From: Sipunculus nudus
Lineage: Eukaryota; Annelida; Sipuncula; Golfingiida; Sipunculidae
Reading direction: 5' to 3'
Length of the DNA: 64,000 nt
Assembly: GCA_026874595.1 (NCBI GenBank)
Contig: CM049322.1
Location: forward strand, 39,550,840 to 39,614,839
Position 1 is the stretch's first letter; every line of letters starts with the position of its first letter. The notes beneath the pieces were generated by a model. That model made no database searches and was not told the DNA's origin. It saw only the letters and a program-made list of their open reading frames with translations. Shown here piece by piece: positions 49,771-62,691 of the stretch. A program made the translations under genes and the position numbers.

Positions 49771-52700
49771 ATATGAAATATATCACTAGAGATAATCGGA
49801 ACTGTATCAGTTGATGTGCCTTTAATTGGAGAGCAGTTAATTAGTTTTGTAGCTTGTCCGCTAGATAGCAGCACAGTGATGACATACCTCATACCCAGAA
49901 GGGTCGGACTGGATTAAATTTACTTTGATGCCGTAGTTGGCTTAGATTGTTTCCGAGTGACGCCAGTAGATCTGGGGTTAAAACAAGAGCTCTTGTTGAG
50001 AGAGACTTAATGAAATTATGTGCATATAAGGAAAACGGGTAGAACGAGAACCATTGATTTGCCTTGGCCGGTAATATCGACTACCAAGACTAACTGATTG
50101 CAGGATATCTGAACTTAAATGACAAAGTTCTCATTTAAAGTATACTGATATAAGATTTCAAAATAAAAATAAAAATGAAAATGCGCTTGTGTTTGACAAT
50201 ACTTCTCGCATATACTTAAAGACACACATTTTTAGGTTTTGATGTTTGGCTTTATTTGCTTGTGGACCTGATTTAATTTATACATTTTCGCTTTAGCGTA
50301 AATGGGCTACCGAAGTGTATCACTTTAATAGTAGTCCGTAAGACTAAAGTACTAAACGGGTGGCAAATATTTGACTCGAGTACTCTATTATTTCATGACT
50401 TGGACTTTAGTACCCTTTCTTATTCGGCACTCAACAAACAAACATTTAAAGTTACAAAATAGTAATAAATTAAATCGGGATTAAGCGTCCGTTTTTTTTT
50501 TGGGGGGGGGGGTTTGGCATTTAAAAGTGGCAAGTGTTGAAAGGTCGCTATGGCTCTTAAATGTTGAAGCACATATTACTCATAATGACAAGAAACGGGT
50601 TAATAAGAATAACCAATGAATAACTAAAATATTTGCTTAACGTCTAATCATACAAACTCATGGAAAACGAGTTCAGGTCTCGGGCTCGAGTTCCAGGTAT
50701 GTCTCCTGAATTGACAGCCCCACAAATTTGTGGTATCAGGATATTCAATGGAACCAAAGACGCACGGACTGACCAAACTAAAGAAAAATATTATAGGTGG
50801 CATCAGCATTCTTGCGCACGAGATAATGAAATCAAAGGTTTTTAGGACATGCAAAATGTCAAGCTGAGATTAAAGCTTGGGTTTATCCTCTGATTGAAGA
50901 GGGCGCCACCAATTTTACTTACGACAACGCTACCCAAGATTGATGAACTTGTAAAACTGGATACAATAAATTACTCCTGACACATGAGGAAATTAATTCA
51001 TATGTATCCTGTGGAGTTAAAAATAACACGAAATCAATCATTCCCCCTAATGGTGACAATATGAGGTGAAAAGAAAATGTCATGCCGGGCGAAAATGCGA
51101 CGGCGAAGAAGGAAATACAGGATTATTTGCCAGAGGGCGCCACCAGTTTTTCAAGGCCATGCGATTTATCAGGAAACCAGATGTTATATCTTGAAAGAAA
51201 ACTCACACAGGAACAGGGCTTCAAGAGATAGGGCTTTCAACAGAGTTGTTAAAGGTCCGAGTTTTAAAGTACCCATGTAAAATTAAATCAATATTTGTTT
51301 AGTATTTCTTAAATTTTTTTTTATTTCATAATATGTTTATTATAACAGTAACGTGGAATTTTAATATATATACATATATATATATTTATATATATGGAAA
51401 TTAAAGAACGTCTTAGATTCCTCGAGGAAACAACTTAGAATTCAAATATTCTTATAATGTTAATACACAAAACTGGAGGAACGATTTCCAGAGCATTGAC
51501 AAACTTTAGGGTTGGTGAAAAAGAGTCCATTATTACAATCAACTCATTAATTATTAGTTTGGAATCCATGGTGCCTTACATGCAATTTCTCAGTTATCTC
51601 ATGACAGAATCAGAAATAATGTACCCGCGATAGATCTCTGTGTAAACATTATTGCAGATAAAAAGTGAATAGTAATGAATATTGACTGGCTTTTTTATTT
51701 TTTATTTTTAATTATTTTCATGACATATTTTTCTCTATCGTCGGGTAATTTTAACTTCAATATAATATGCGAAGTGGCCCCTTGCGACACCCCACTGGGT
51801 ACGGCCCTGGCGGTAATCTGAGGAATTTACACCGGTTCGCAATGTTCAACATGGAAAAGGTTAAAGATGCCCAATAACCTATCAGACCTGTATATAGAAA
51901 AGGTAATTACTTTGAATTTTAAAGAAAATAGGCCATCACCGAACACAGGCTGTTTTGTTTATATCAGCGTGTTTATCATATTTGGGGACCCTCCAAAATA
52001 ATAAAAACAAATTCAACAAGTGCATCTGGCAGCAAGTCTTCTTCTGCTTGAAACGATCAGCTTTGTTAGATAATGTAGGGGACGGCCGACTCTACTTATC
52101 TTTATTGTCAAACTTAAAAAATATACATTCCGAGGAGACACCTTCTGTTACAATTTCACATATTACAACATGAGTCCTTCCCATAAAACACCCATATTTA
52201 TGTAATTTGCCTTGAAACAATTCTTGTTAAACATATTTGAATGGATTAGATTTGAAAAGCCCTTGTTCATCGAGAGTGTCAGATTTCAGGTAGACAAAGC
52301 CTTACCGACAGAGTCGTTTTTTTTTTGGTGGAGGTAACCGCCTGCATTTTTAATGCTAACTCAATGACGTACGTATATGTACGTCTGCAGAATTCAATTT
52401 CGGTTTCTGACTACATGGCAGGAGAATGTCACACGCTTCCTCTCATTTTATAGCATGGCTTCAACCAGGCCTGGTGACTACTGCACCTGCTGGCACTAAA
52501 TCGTTCCTATTGCTGGGGCATACACAATCCATTGAATGTCATGGTCTTTTTTCTGTTCATATATCTTTTGCTTTTGTCTGGAGAGTTAATGCATCGGTTT
52601 CATATGTGTTGACATGATCAGACTAAGATATTACGTAACAAAATCCCTTATGGATTAGGAGATTAATACTAAACTGGTAAAGCGTTACCTGATTCTAGCA

Positions 52701-53606
52701 TCGTTTTATTGTACAATGGTCGTGAAATGTTAATAAAACTTTTTAAAAAGCTGTAAGAATAATTACTCTCGCATATTATATAGAAAAATCTTATATATTA
52801 TTTCAATCATTGAATATTTTAGAGTTACGAATGATTTAAGTCATTTGTGTCCTTTTTTTAATATATAAGATTATCAACTATCGTCTCTTATAAATATTTA
52901 TTTTTAATAAATACTGATTTAGTTAAACCAGGCAATGTAAAAAATTATTTGTATTGCAAAAGTGCAGCAATGGTCAAACCTAACCGTTTCAAAGGTGTTT
53001 ATTTTTGGAATACCTACAGATCAGCATTTGACAACGCCACATCTAGCTACATGGTTAAGAGAAAGGTTAAACAGTAATGTCTTATAACATAAATTATTTA
53101 TTCAATATTATACATTGTTTTCAACTATTCTTGCATATTTTCTGTTTGCTGCACAAAATGTCCTCTTTGCTATGAATAATATACGCCATGTAAATAATGA
53201 TGGGGCAAATAACTCTTTAAATTCGAGCCCCGTTGATCAATGGCATGAAATATATTTCTAAGTAACATATAAGAATGTTTGAAGCTTGTTTCTGTTTTCT
53301 ATTATGCCTTGGTCTGTTAGGTTCATATTAAAATTCAAAAGTTCAATTTCAGAAGACGGAGTTCAAATCATGTTCAGGGGCATGTCTGAGATTTGGGGTG
53401 GAATTCAAAATCTACTTCGGGAGTAAAACCATAAATTTTCCAAACTTCAGGAAGGGTTGTTGTTATCCAGTATATTAATATTTTACTATCGAAACCTGCT
53501 TCTGACTCTTTCAATGTCTATCAATACGTTATATCAAGACATATTTTTCTGTTGAACCTTCGTATAACTAATGCCTGATTTTTTAGTCGTACATACTTAT
53601 AAATTA
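49771..53606. other. Non-coding, nothing firm
   Basis: ORFs at 50660, 51077, 51955 and 52426 show no family motif or splice context. AGAGGGCGCCACCA occurs twice (near 50900 and 51132), possibly a short repeat related to the palindrome in the array at 55.0-57.6 kb. A poly-G run lies near 50500. Confidence 0.5.
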
Positions 53607-53614
53607 CAGTTGGG
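53607..53614. repeat. Target-site duplication, left copy
   Basis: CAGTTGGG directly precedes the left terminus of the hAT-like element and is repeated at 58645-58652. Confidence 0.85.
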
Positions 53615-54739
53615 CAGAGTTTGGTCCAAAAGTAATTGTAATTGAAGTAATTGTAATTAAAATTACTGTTTCAAGTAATTGTACTTGTAATCGATAACTT
53701 TTTGAAATCCTGAAAAGTAATTGTCCTTGTAATCGATTACTTTTGAAAAGTAATTGTTTGAAGAATTACTTTTCAATTACTTTCAAGTTCTGTGTAAAAT
53801 GTGAGAGTGATATACAATTACAGCATTCAAAGTGATGGTATTATTAAAGATAAAAAAAAATCTTTTATAGTTTCAAAGTACAAAAAGTTCAATTCTCATA
53901 TTACTATAGAATTATTACTCTCATGCCCTGCTAGGTGGCCAGATAATGCAGGTATGGTTTGTTGTCGGCCAGTTATCACCTGGTCTCCAACCAACTGTCA
54001 GGACACAAGTTTGCCAGCTGTTAGATATTGGGATCTAGTGCATGGTGCTAATTAAATTACTGAATAGATCAGTTCACATACAGAGATTACCAACAGTCTG
54101 ACCTTTGATCACTTAGATGGTCTTAAGTAGTGATTGCCCAATGCACAGGGGTGCTCATCATGCAGCCAAGCTTTACTCTGTTTTTATGAGGCTCAGATTA
54201 ATTGGCAAACATGAGGTAATAGTAGTAAGTAAGAGTAATAGACAGCTTTTGTCAAGCTGAAATAGTAATCATAATCGCAACAGAAGGCAAATTTGTATTT
54301 TGATTAATACAAGTACACTTATTTTCCATTCCCTGTTAGGCCATAAAGAAGACGAGCAAATATTTCTTAACAGGCTTTTTTTCTATATTCGAGTGATCGC
54401 CTATATGATGTACAGATTGTTAAGGCAAGTTAATATTAACAAGTGACCCATGGGTCATGACGCTCAGCTGACTGGGAAGAGATTCACAAAAGGAAATTTT
54501 ATCATCAGAATGGTAGATACCCATTCAACTGAAGCATCAAACAGATTAACCAACAGGCCAAGATTTAGTCTGTATTTATATATCTGAAAAATAGAGAAAA
54601 AATGTGTAAACTTTAAAAACTAGAATACGGGTAGCCGACAAGTGACTACGTGTATCTGCCAAAATCAGAGTGAAGTGAGGCATGGATTAAGTGGCAAGGG
54701 GAAACAGAGTAAGGTATGTTGCATATTAGCATGGATGTC

Positions 54740-55850
54740 TGCAGCCTAAATGTGTATGTAGGTTGTGCAACCTACCACAAATCCAGAAAGCTGTCCAAGT
54801 TGTATACATATGCAAAATTTTAGGCAGAAAAGTCAAACCACTACATGGATATGAGTGATTTTAGCCGACGGCAGACAAACTGACAGACGCTGTGCAAAAA
54901 TGGTTGCAGTTTTGTGTATGATAAAGACCTATGTGAGATCTATACACATGCAAAATTTTGGCCCAATCGTTCAAACGGTTCCCGAGATATGAGCTTGGAT
55001 GTCTGCAGCATAAACTAGAATAAAGGTGGCGCCACCTGTCATAAAATCAAGAAAGCTATCCAGGATGTATAAAACTGCAAAATTTTAGGCAGATATGTCA
55101 AACCACTGCCAAGATGTGAGTGACTTTATTGCACGGCAGACAAACAGACAGACGCTGTGCAAAAATGGTTGCAGGTGGTGCCACCAGTTTTGTGTATGAT
55201 AAAGAGCTATGTTAGATCTATACACATGCAAAATTTTGGCCCGATCGGTCAAACGGTTCCCGAGATATGAGCTTGGATGTCATCAGCGTGAACGTGAATG
55301 TAGGTGGTGCCACCTGTCATAAAATCAAGAAAGCTATCCAGGATGTATAAAACTGCAAAATTTTAGGCAGATATGTCAAACCACTGCCGAGATATGAGTG
55401 ACATTATTGCACGGCAGACAAACAGACAGACCCTGTGCAAAAATGGTTGCAGGTGGCGCCACCAGTTTAGCGTATGATAAAGAGCTATGTTAGATCTATA
55501 TACATACAAAATTTTGGCCCGATCGGTCAAACGGTTCCCGAAATATGAGCTTAGATGTCATCAGCGTGAATGAGAATGTAGGTGGCGCCACCTGTCATAA
55601 AATCAAGAAAGCTATCCAGGATGTATACGCATTCCGAATTTCAGGTGAATTAGTCAATTCACTGCAGAGATATGAGTGATTTTAACCAAAGGCAGATGAA
55701 CAGATGGACACTGTGCAAACATGGTTACAGGTGGCGCCACCATTTTTTGTGTATGTTATAGAGCTATCCAAGGGCTACATTAGTATAAATTTTATTTCCT
55801 GATCAGTCAAACGGTTCCCGAGATATGAGCTTGGAAAGCTGATAAAATCA
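54740..55850 (+). repeat. Satellite array with 278-279-bp dimeric units
   Basis: GGTGGCGCCACC or close variants occur at about 55024, 55173, 55302, 55451, 55581 and 55728. Alternate monomers of about 149 and 129 bp share the phrase GCAAAATTTT..GGC...GTCAAAC followed by CGAGATATGAG. This gives a higher-order dimer repeated about four times. Confidence 0.88.
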
Positions 55851-55929
55851 AACCCAGAGGAGCTCTCTGGAAACGAACGCGGCAACGGCGGAGGAACCCG
55901 GTCAAAAACATAGTATCCACAAAACTTCG

Positions 55930-57635
55930 TTTTGGCGGGTACAAAAATACAGGTGGCTCCACCAGTCTGCAGAAACTAATAAAAACACTTACAAACATCA
56001 ATATCCATGCAAAGAATCATGGTGATCTCCCCATTAGTTGTTCAGATACTTCAGCTTTTGTATCAAATTGTCCATTATTCTGAGGGATACTTCGGAGTCC
56101 TATAGCTTGAAGGATATGGGTAACAGAGACCTAATTTTAAGTCTCCACAGGCACTTTTCATGGGCCTTCTTGTATGACAAGAATGAAGATTCTAGGTCCA
56201 GTTGTTGCGATTTGTACCCTGTTGACAGATAACCACATCTTTAAAGGTATCAAAAAAAGAGTAAAAAAAAGTGTAAAAATTTTTAAAAAATAGAGGTGGC
56301 GCACCCAGTCTGCAGAAACTGATGGAACAGGTCATGCTCAATATGTATGCCGAAAATCATGACCATCAGTGTTGTAGTTATTGAGATACTGCAGTTTTTG
56401 TATCAAATTTTCCATTATTCTGGGGGGTAATTTGGAGCCATACAGCTTAAAGAATATGGGTAACAGAGACCTAATTTCAGGTTTCCATGGAGACTTTTCA
56501 TGGGTATCCCTGTGTGTCAAGAATGAAGATTCTAGGTCCAGTTTTAATGATTTTTGCCCTGTTAACAGATGTTCATAACTTTAAAGGTCTCAAAAATAGA
56601 GAAAAAATATGGGTAACAGAGACCTTATTTCTGGTTTCCAAGGAGATTTTTCATAGACCTCTCAGAATCCCAAGTTACAAGGTTCTAGGTTCAGCGGTTA
56701 CGATTTGTGCCTGGTTAACGGACGGACATACGGACGACGGACAAAGAGTGATCGCTATAGCTCAGATGACTTTAAGTCAGATGAGCTAAAAATACAGGTG
56801 GCGCCACCAGAATGCAGAAACTGATGAAACATTTCATGCCATGTTAACAGATGACCACATCTTATGAGGTCTCAAAAATAGAGAAAAAAATTCGTAAAAA
56901 TAAAAAAAATACAGGTGGCGCCACCAGACTGCAAAAACTGATGAAACATTCCATGATCAATATCCATGCAAAGAATCATGGTGATCAATGCAATAGTTGT
57001 TCAGATACTGGAGCTTTTAAATCAAATTTTCCATTATTCTGGGGGGTATTTCGGAGCCCCATAGCTCAGAGGTTATGGGTAACAGAGACTTAATTTCAGA
57101 TTTCCAAAGAGACTTTTCATGGGCCTCCTGGAATTTCAAGAGAGAAGATTCTAGGTCCAGTCATTACAATTTGTGCCCTGTTAACAGATGACCACATCTC
57201 AAGAGGTCTCAAAAATAAAGAAAAAAATTCGTAAAAATCGAAAAAATATAGGTGGCGCCACCAGACTGCAGAAACTGATGAAACATTCCATGATCAATAT
57301 CCATGCACAGAATCATGGTGATCAATGCAATAGTTGTTCAGATACTTGAGCTTTTGTATCAAATTTTCCATTTTTCTGGGGGGTACTTCGGAGCCCCATA
57401 GCTCAGAGGTTATGGGTAACAGAGACCTAATTTTCAGGTTTCCAAGGAGATTTTTCATGGTACTCCCTGGATGTCAATTTAGAAGATTCCAGGTCCAGTG
57501 GTTACGATTTGTGCCTGGTTAACGGACAGACAGACGGACAGACGGACAGACAGACAGACAGACGGACGACGGACAAAGAGTGATCGCTATAGCTCAGATG
57601 ACTTTCAGTCAGCTGAGCTAAAAATGATAACCATT
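55930..57635 (+). repeat. Satellite array with units of about 340 bp
   Basis: Units begin ACAGGTGGCGCCACCAGACT and contain AATCATGGTGATC, TTTTCCATTATTCTGGGG and GGTTATGGGTAACAGAGAC (or GATATGGGTAACAGAGAC in the earlier units). Starts are near 55949, 56291, 56797, 56912 and 57250; the third is internally deleted. Two units end in GATCGCTATAGCTCAGATGA and GAGCTAAAAAT after a GACAGACGGAC run. Confidence 0.85.
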
Positions 57636-58644
57636 GGTGCAAACTGCATGAGAGTACTGGAACGCAGGGTTCAGCACAAGCTGCCTAATTAACTCTATCT
57701 GGCTCTTGATGACTAAAACATCCATAAATATAGAAAAGATAGAGAAAGTATATTATTATTTTGACACGAACATCATTTATTACAAATTTACAACAATGAA
57801 TCCATATCTATTTTGAAAGAGAGGGTAGAGAGAAATATTTTATTTAACATAAAGTAATGAGACAGTGATGAGAATAGAGAATCATATTTACATAAAAGTC
57901 ATATAAACAGTCATATTAATGGGAAGGTTGTTAATTTAGTTGACAATTCAATTGTTTGATAATTAATGCTTAATTTTAAAAACTTAAAAATACCCTTGCA
58001 CCTCTGTTAGACAGATAGTATTAAAATGTAACATTTTTTTAATAATTAAGTAAATTAAAAAATGTTTCATTACAAATTAGTTTGTTATCAAGTTAAGTAA
58101 TAAAGTAATGTTACTTAAAAGTAAGAGATGAGAAACTGTGGCAATAGTAAATTAGTAATAGCAATAGCAAAATAATAAAATAAAACTAAAAATAATGTTT
58201 ACATAAAAAAATGAACTAAACTCAACCCTGAGGAGTATGTTAACATTTTTTTTCAGACTAAACATCCAGGAGTCAGAATGAGCAGAGAACTGTCTACACC
58301 AAACAAATATGTAACAATGTGTAATGATTTTGGAAAGCCCATGTTCAAATTGTATAGAGTAAATTCACCACTGTGTGATGCATTTTTGTTATCAGATTTT
58401 GATATGTGTGTTTATTGAAAATAAACAAAGTAATAAAAAGTTGTTTTTTGTCACTATCACAATGTAAATCCCCTGAAAGCACAAAAGTAATTGCGAAAGT
58501 AATTCCAATTACTTCAAATGGTAATTGTAATTGTAATCGATTACTTTTTTGAAAACACAAAAGTAATTGTAATTGTAATCGATTATTTTTAAAAGTAATT
58601 GTATTTGTAATCGATTTTTTTTAAAGTATTTGGACCCAACCCTG

Positions 58645-58652
58645 CAGTTGGG
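58645..58652. repeat. Target-site duplication, right copy
   Basis: CAGTTGGG directly after the right terminus CCCAACCCTG of the hAT-like element. Confidence 0.85.
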
Positions 58653-59220
58653 ATGATAACTGATATCCATAATCATCACGATATATGTCAGCTCTGGCGT
58701 TCGGAATTACAACCAAATTGAATTTCTTGGACATTTTCACAATACTAACCTATATGATAAATTTCAGTTATATCTGTGATACTGTTTCCAGATATCGTGC
58801 GGACACACACGCACACACACAAAGAATCAAATGTAACAACCATATTTTTGCACAGGTTAATAAATGCTGTTTCACCGATTTTGCAAAGCGAAAGCCGAGG
58901 TGTAATGCGTGCTTCTGCAACTACAATGAGATTAATATGAAACGTTTATTTACATATCTATGAGATAACGCTTGGATGTACATGATTACCCAGACCTTAT
59001 TTCATCAGCGCGTCCTTCACCATTCGGTCGTTAACTTTACATGAGTCAGAAAGTCTGTTTTCATCTTGGTATAGTCTGGTCCAAGCCGGTTTCATTTTTT
59101 GCATGCAATTTATTCAGTTGATTTCTTTTCGTTTACTGATCATTACCGATGCGATAGCTTGGTCGTGACTGCACGTATAGAGTTATATTTTGTAATGAAA
59201 ATTCTATAAAGCATAAAATA
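58653..59220. other. Non-coding, nothing firm
   Basis: A 92-codon frame at 58685-58963 has no recognised motif. A CA tract lies at 58802-58820. Confidence 0.5.
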
Positions 59221-59221
59221 A

Positions 59222-60530
59222 ACACTCACAGAGCACAGACCTACGGAGGGCAGATTATTACCTCCAAATGGCATCGTCAGAAATGCAGCACGTTTCCTTC
59301 AAAGCATTTCAAGATCCAGATTTCTCTAACTGTTAGCAATATTACTCAAACAGTACTCAACAGACTTTGATGAAATTTTCTGGATAGCTCGGAAATGTTA
59401 CAAGGAACAATTGATTACATTTTAGCGTGATCCATGTGATCATATCCCTGGAATGAGTGATTTATTGGGCTGATAGCGCATTCGTTTACGCGGGGACGAA
59501 GCAGATGACGATATGGACATCTTAAGAGTGAGAGTCATGACGTCAAAGATGACAATCAATGACGTCACTTCACGTGTACGCGCCGTTTCAATGAAAGGTG
59601 TCAGTTGATCAACGTACAGCATAAGGGCCATTGTTGCTGTTCGTTGTGCTTGTAGTTCTGGGCCCTTTTGCAATAAGAAGGCAAAATGACTCTCCCCCAA
59701 TGGGAGAATGGGCCAAAAACATGACTCAGACAAGCCCGAGATCTCAGTCCTTAGCAGTTAAAGCTGTTTTAGCATAGGCCGGCCGAACTCTTTGGAAATC
59801 CCTTTTTATAAAGCCTCATAGATTGAAGGACGATTGACAAATTACAAATACTCAAATCTTCAAAGATCGTAACCTGAGTGTATACGGTTATTATCATATT
59901 CCTCTAACTGCTTTGTAAACATCATGTTACAATAAAATAGTTAATAATTCAGCTCGCATCTTGTTTTGTAACGTCACAGAAGGATGACAAACGCAACTTT
60001 TAAAAATGCACGTGACATTTGATACAGCCAAGACATTTCATAATTTGAGTAAAACTACATAAATTTTAAATAACATGGTCACATTATTTTTACCTCAGCC
60101 AAGCGTCGGGAGTTATGCTTTTTTGTGGCGTTGGTTTGTTTTTTTTAGCAACATATCTCAAAAAGTTATTCACTGATTTTAATTACATTTTTAGGATAGC
60201 TCGGCAATGATAAAAGGAATAATTGAATACATTTTAGGTGGTAATCGTTGCGTAAGTAAGCCTCATATGAGGGTTTTTATGGACATTTTATGCACACATT
60301 TTTAGGCCGGGACGTAGCATGTGACGATATGGCCATCTTAAGAGTGCGAGTCATGACGTAAATGACGTCACTTTATATGTATGTGCCGTTTCACTGAAAG
60401 GTGTTTGTAACTCAACGTACAACATAGGACCATTTTTATAGGGGAAAATGTTGCATTTCGAACAATGCAAGTTGGGGTTGATGAGGTGCCTTGCGGAGGT
60501 CTGCGCTCTCTGAGCACATTTCTAGTTATA
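59222..60530. mobile_element. Terminal-inverted-repeat element with internal duplication
   Basis: The left end, CTCACAGAGCACAGACCTAC, and the reverse complement of the right end, CTCAGAGAGCGCAGACCTCC, match at most positions. Inside, 59370-59605 and 60185-60410 are diverged direct copies sharing GATAGCTCGG, TGACGATATGG, CATCTTAAGAGTG and GTCATGACGT. No transposase was seen; the target duplication could not be defined. Confidence 0.6.
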
Positions 60531-61159
60531 ATTCTTTCTTTGTCACCACCAGTTTTAGTAGTTGTTATTATTTTTGTTACCTTATGTTAATGTAGAAAGT
60601 AGGTATATTGGTGAAAGTAATTTGAAGAAATAACTGTGAATATTCGTACAGACAGTACATGGGGAATACCTAAACACAACGTGTAATAGGCGATGGAATG
60701 AGTAATATATTTGCGCAGTTTTCATCCAGGGGGCAAACCATATCAGATCCCCCATATTTTGCCAATAAAGAGAATTTAATTTCTCATACAAATTAATCTG
60801 GTTTGAATCCATTAAAATGTGATTTATTAACATAAATTTATTCCTTTGATTCCAGTGTATGGTAATCTTTTCAGAAATAATCAAAATCTTAAAAATAAAA
60901 CTCCCTTATCTTTTTCTAGTACAAAAGTTTCAGTATATAAGCTTTGCCTCCTCAAGATGACACAATAAACGATATGCCGTACACTGTTTCAAAGAAAGCT
61001 AAGTTCAAGTAATAAGTATGTATTTAAATCTAAACTAAGTTTTATAGTGAAATAACAGTTTTATATTAACAAAATAAAATAAACTATATATTTAAATGGA
61101 TTTTTCAACTAGATATAATATCTGTTGCTAGGCACTCTTCATTGGTCAATGCGTTCGGT
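60531..61159. other. Non-coding, nothing recognised
   Basis: AT-rich; the 100-codon minus frame at 60582-60884 lacks any family motif. Confidence 0.5.
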
Positions 61160-61298
61160 AGTCTGTAGGGGTGGACAGGAGAACCCGGAAAAAAATGACC
61201 TATCTTGGATGGACATCTAATCTCCTAGCCACCTCGGGGATCGAACCCGAATCGGCAGTGGAGTGAGCCGAGTGTTTTACCACTCCACTGTCCACGCC
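61160..61298 (-). repeat. tRNA-derived SINE
   Basis: On the minus strand the head reads TGGACAGTGGAGTGG (A-box-like) and, at tRNA spacing, GGTTCGATCCC (a perfect B-box core). It then continues into a non-tRNA body with CCGGGTTCTCCTGTCCACC, similar to the conserved core seen in several metazoan SINE families. It is not a functional tRNA because the cloverleaf stems do not pair and no anticodon arm is evident. Confidence 0.7.
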
Positions 61299-61320
61299 AA
61301 ATATTGACAAATTTGTATGT

Positions 61321-61373
61321 ATGTGTGTGTGGGGGGGTTAATTGCCAAAAGCACCCCCCCCCCCCCACACACT
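61321..61373. repeat. GT/G-run to C-run/AC inverted repeat
   Basis: GTGTGTGTGGGGGGG and, about 20 bases on, a run of C followed by ACACAC can pair as a G:C-rich hairpin. It lies just downstream of the SINE position. Confidence 0.7.
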
Positions 61374-62691
61374 CCCAAAGTCCGTAGGCGGGCATTCCTT
61401 ACAAGACTGGACGGCAGTTTGCAGTTCTTTTAGATTCTTTTGAGGTTGTATCCTTCGCTCATGTACCTTTATTTAACCTTCATTCCACATCAGACACGAT
61501 AAAAAAACATTATTTACATCTATCTATATCAGAGGATAATTGGGTCTGATAAATGGAAATTATATGATAACATCGAAATTATTTTCTTTATAAAATTATG
61601 AAATAGTTGATCATATCAAGCATAATATATGTGACTGTATATAAACTAGTGCTTTTATTAACACTTTTCTTATTTTCTAAATCGCCCTTGAGTGTCCGTA
61701 TAGCACTGATGGTATTATAATGCGTCCTGGATAATCAAGGCTGACCCCGTCTTCAATTTAATACGAACCGCTATTACAATATCCGTTTTACCTGAACATA
61801 CTGATCAATACTCATATATAGACATAATTAATGTTATCACTAAGATCTCATTTAGATATAAATGTAATTGTTAATAGAATAAATTACTGATTATGTGAGT
61901 GTACAGATGTACATGAGTGTATGCTAAGCCCTTTCCCGACAATTAATGTAAATGACTGAAATAACAACATTGTATTTAATGTATCTCAGATAAAGAAATT
62001 TTCCGGGCTGGTATAAGCCAGTTTTAACCGGTATAAACCTCGTTACATCTGTTTACCCTCATATGTGATAAAGTATCATGTACATCCAAGTATTATTTCG
62101 CATATATAAATAACATTTTCTAAAAAAATCTTCGGATATTTGCTGAAGCACGACTGTTGTCCCTATTTGATAGTTATCCCTATGTTAATGTCTGGGGTAC
62201 TTCCGTGCACATGTTATCCAAAGGTCTCCAAGCCTTTATATCCATGGACACGACCTAACCTTATTTTGCCTGATAAAAGATTAGCATTTTATTGAAACAA
62301 TATATTGCACAGCTAAAAAGTAAAATGTAAGTATACTTTGTAAGAAAATGGTACATACCTTAGTTGTTTATTTATCTTATTTCAAACTGACAGTGCTATT
62401 TACGTAAATACTGCAAGTCTAACGGGAGAGATTATGACTTACGGTCATATTTTTGGTTTTTATAATTTAACCTACAGATATTCACTCTGTTGCTTGAAAA
62501 AATTGTTATAACATCTGGAAGCTTGAAAATAATTTACAGGATTAAGTAACTTTTTAACGAGGATTAACACAAGATTATATATATATGATAGCCAGGAACC
62601 GATACTTATTTTCACGATAAATAAATCATATTTTTGTTAAATCCTGTATATTTTTATTCTTTTAAACGAAAAAGCTGGCAGACAAATCACA
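61374..62691. other. Non-coding upstream region of the last SLC16-like gene
   Basis: No coding motif. It presumably holds the promoter of the plus-strand gene starting at 62692, but no element can be named with confidence. Confidence 0.4.

Larger units (their letters stand above)
53615..58644. mobile_element. hAT-like element, about 5.03 kb, carrying satellite arrays
   Basis: The left end, CAGAGTTTGGTCCAAAAGTA, and the reverse complement of the right end, CAGGGTTGGGTCCAAATACT, are imperfect terminal inverted repeats starting CAG. Identical 8-bp CAGTTGGG sequences flank the pair, the duplication length typical of the hAT superfamily. Subterminal zones at both ends are dense in AAGTAATTGTAATTG and ATCGATTAC words in inverse orientation (53625-53790; 58485-58625). 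No transposase motif was found, so it is likely non-autonomous. The interior is mostly two tandem arrays. Confidence 0.8.

Noticed and set aside
57385..57425. tRNA A-box-like TAGCTCAGAGGTTA in the 340-bp satellite
   Set aside because: No B-box at proper distance and no cloverleaf; part of the satellite unit.
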